DNA from: Prevotellaceae bacterium
GTDB lineage: Bacteria; Bacteroidota; Bacteroidia; Bacteroidales; UBA932
Assembly: GCA_031273485.1 (NCBI GenBank)
Contig: JAISRS010000163.1
Span: 1 to 5,949 of the forward strand
Direction: 5' to 3'
Length of the DNA stretch: 5,949 nt
Below are positions 5,445-5,949 of this stretch, piece by piece. Under the pieces are notes generated by a model. That model saw nothing but the letters and a program-made list of their open reading frames with translations, was not told where the DNA came from and ran no database searches. The translations under genes were made by a program, and so were the position numbers. The stretch's first letter is position 1, and each line of letters starts with the position of its first letter.

Positions 5445-5446
5445 TT
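5331..5446. repeat. Two-hairpin palindromic repeat, copy 2 (116 bp), inserted in hsdR
   Basis: This is a near-identical copy of 1-117, one base shorter. It follows TTGATT (5325-5330) directly and itself ends in TTGATT (5441-5446). Removing 5331-5446 restores hsdR exactly (LLRKLI joined to AEQVRIYN), so both borders are well defined. Hairpin A pairs 5339-5351 with 5374-5386 (13 bp) around an inner GCCGC-TT-GCGGC stem. Hairpin B pairs AATCAACCAAC (5405-5415) with GTTGGTTGATT (5436-5446, 11 bp). It continues as TCCG-A-CCGC with GCGGCGGG around a TCT loop, with one bulged A. Because the terminal TTGATT is paired within the element, it is probably element sequence rather than a target duplication. 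At 116 nt the insertion shifts the hsdR frame. Confidence 0.93.
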
Positions 5447-5902
5447 GCGGAACAGGTACGGATATACAACAGGACAGATACCGTTCAGGCGGAGAAGTTT
5501 TCCGAGCGCATGAAAAAGCTGATGAACGCCTACCGCAACGGCCAACTAAGCAACGCCGATGTGATAGATGAGCTTAGAAAAATGGCCGCCGATATTTCCT
5601 TGGCCCATAAAGAAGGGGACGAACTGGGCCTGTCATCTGAAGAACTTGCCTTTTACCATGCCATCACCAAGCCCGATGCGGTTAAGAATTTCTACGCCAA
5701 TGAACAGCTTAAAGAGATGACCCATGAACTAACCGAAATGCTCAGGAAAAGCCGGACCATAGACTGGCAAATAAAGACAGCGGCCCGCGCCGCTATGCGC
5801 ATGGCGGTTAAGCGGCTGCTTAAGAAATACGAGGCTTCATCAGGATGTGTGAGCCATATTAGGCCCTTCCCGGCAATGACAGATTCACCCCGGAACATCT
5901 GA
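5447..5902 (+). pseudogene. hsdR: hsdR C-terminal region, fragment 2 (after the repeat; 3' end truncated)
   Basis: Homology resumes immediately after the repeat, in a different frame, with AEQVRIYNRTDTVQAEKFSE. It continues NAYRNGQLSNADVIDELRKM, AHKEGDELGLSSEELAFYHA, ITKPDAVKNFYANEQL and LTEMLRKSRTIDWQIKTAAR, ending with MRMAVKRLLKKY at about 5830. These are the closing segments of HsdR, which normally continues about 20-30 residues further (a KYPPEG-type motif and the final helix). Here the sequence changes abruptly at about 5831 and the frame ends at an unrelated TGA at 5900-5902, on the opposite strand of what looks like transposase sequence. The frame is open back through the repeat to 5324, so a TTG at 5333 could in principle start a chimeric product, but no ribosome site supports this. 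Confidence 0.85.
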
Positions 5903-5948
5903 GCATTACCAGCGCAAGCATATTCTCAATATTTCTAAAACCATATGC
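5859..5948 (-). mobile_element. C-terminal end of a transposase (ISL3/IS204-type), partial, running off the right edge
   Basis: On the minus strand the frame entering from the right edge reads AYGFRNIENMLALVMLRCSG and then VNLSLPGRA before a TAA (complement of 5859-5861). The YGFRN-EN start followed by a hydrophobic stretch resembles the last conserved block of ISL3 (IS204/IS1001/IS1165) transposases. It lies exactly where hsdR homology stops, which supports an insertion sequence end at about 5831-5858. Only about 29 residues are visible, so the family call is tentative. A terminal inverted repeat may start near GGCTTCATC (5832-5840), but the other end is outside the window. Confidence 0.5.
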
Positions 5949-5949
5949 C

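Noticed and set aside
5333..5446. A protein start within the repeat (LRRVHTPAACGGTKG... frame) as a gene of its own
   Set aside because: The frame is just the repeat being open; the same peptide appears at 3-113. Copies continue into unrelated genes, and no ribosome site precedes the TTG.
1..5446. CRISPR array or composite transposon made by the two repeats
   Set aside because: Only two copies 5.2 kb apart with no spacers, and each has a clean independent insertion site within a different gene.
5325..5446. A simple 6-bp target-site duplication (TTGATT) from a cut-and-paste MITE
   Set aside because: Not excluded, but less favoured. The right-hand TTGATT is paired with AATCAA inside the element's own hairpin, which suggests it belongs to the element.

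Overview
This window is a piece of a bacterial accessory (defence) island built around a decayed type I restriction-modification operon. All main genes are on the + strand. Strong Shine-Dalgarno sites (AAGGAAGGAG, AAAGGAGG), a GTG start and tight stop/start overlaps point to a low- to mid-GC bacterium that uses Shine-Dalgarno initiation, such as a Clostridia-like firmicute or a host-associated spirochaete. The sequence alone does not settle the taxon.

Layout: (1) 1-117, a small two-hairpin repeat (copy 1) inside the 3' part of a YhcG/DUF1016 PD-(D/E)XK nuclease gene, whose C-terminal part runs to 491. (2) 488-556, a 22-codon ORF joined by ATGA overlaps to both neighbours. (3) 553-1752, a full-length hsdS specificity subunit with two AT-rich target-recognition domains around a more GC-rich central linker. 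(4) 1790-3946, an SF1 (UvrD/Rep-like) helicase with an N-terminal nuclease-like segment. (5) 3946-4611, a DUF2290 protein overlapping the helicase stop by one base. (6) 4592-4760, a short stretch with a 22-codon ORF and an unexplained open frame. (7) 4761-4982, a DUF3791-like small protein. (8) 4983-5902, the C-terminal part of hsdR, lacking its N-terminus and motor, split by repeat copy 2 (5331-5446), and cut off just before its normal end. (9) 5859-5948 on the minus strand, the apparent C-terminus of an ISL3/IS204-type transposase running off the right edge.

How it fits together: YhcG and HsdS are typical members of an hsdM-yhcG-hsdS-hsdR type operon. hsdM is presumably upstream, outside the window. 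Between hsdS and hsdR sits an AT-richer cargo (helicase + DUF2290, then the DUF3791-like gene). The hsdR left behind is only a C-terminal remnant, so classical type I restriction from this locus is probably lost. HsdS could still direct methylation, while the intact helicase-DUF2290 pair looks like a self-contained two-gene module.

The most interesting structure is the approximately 117-bp repeat. Both copies sit inside coding sequences. Copy 2 lies directly after TTGATT, and copy 1 is predicted to do the same. The right end also finishes in TTGATT, and each copy folds into two hairpins. This resembles a non-autonomous IS200/IS605-like (PATE-like) element. The 117-nt form is a multiple of three and is open in the two frames used at these two sites, recalling in-gene palindromic elements such as the Rickettsia palindromic elements. 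Copy 2 is one base shorter and breaks hsdR.
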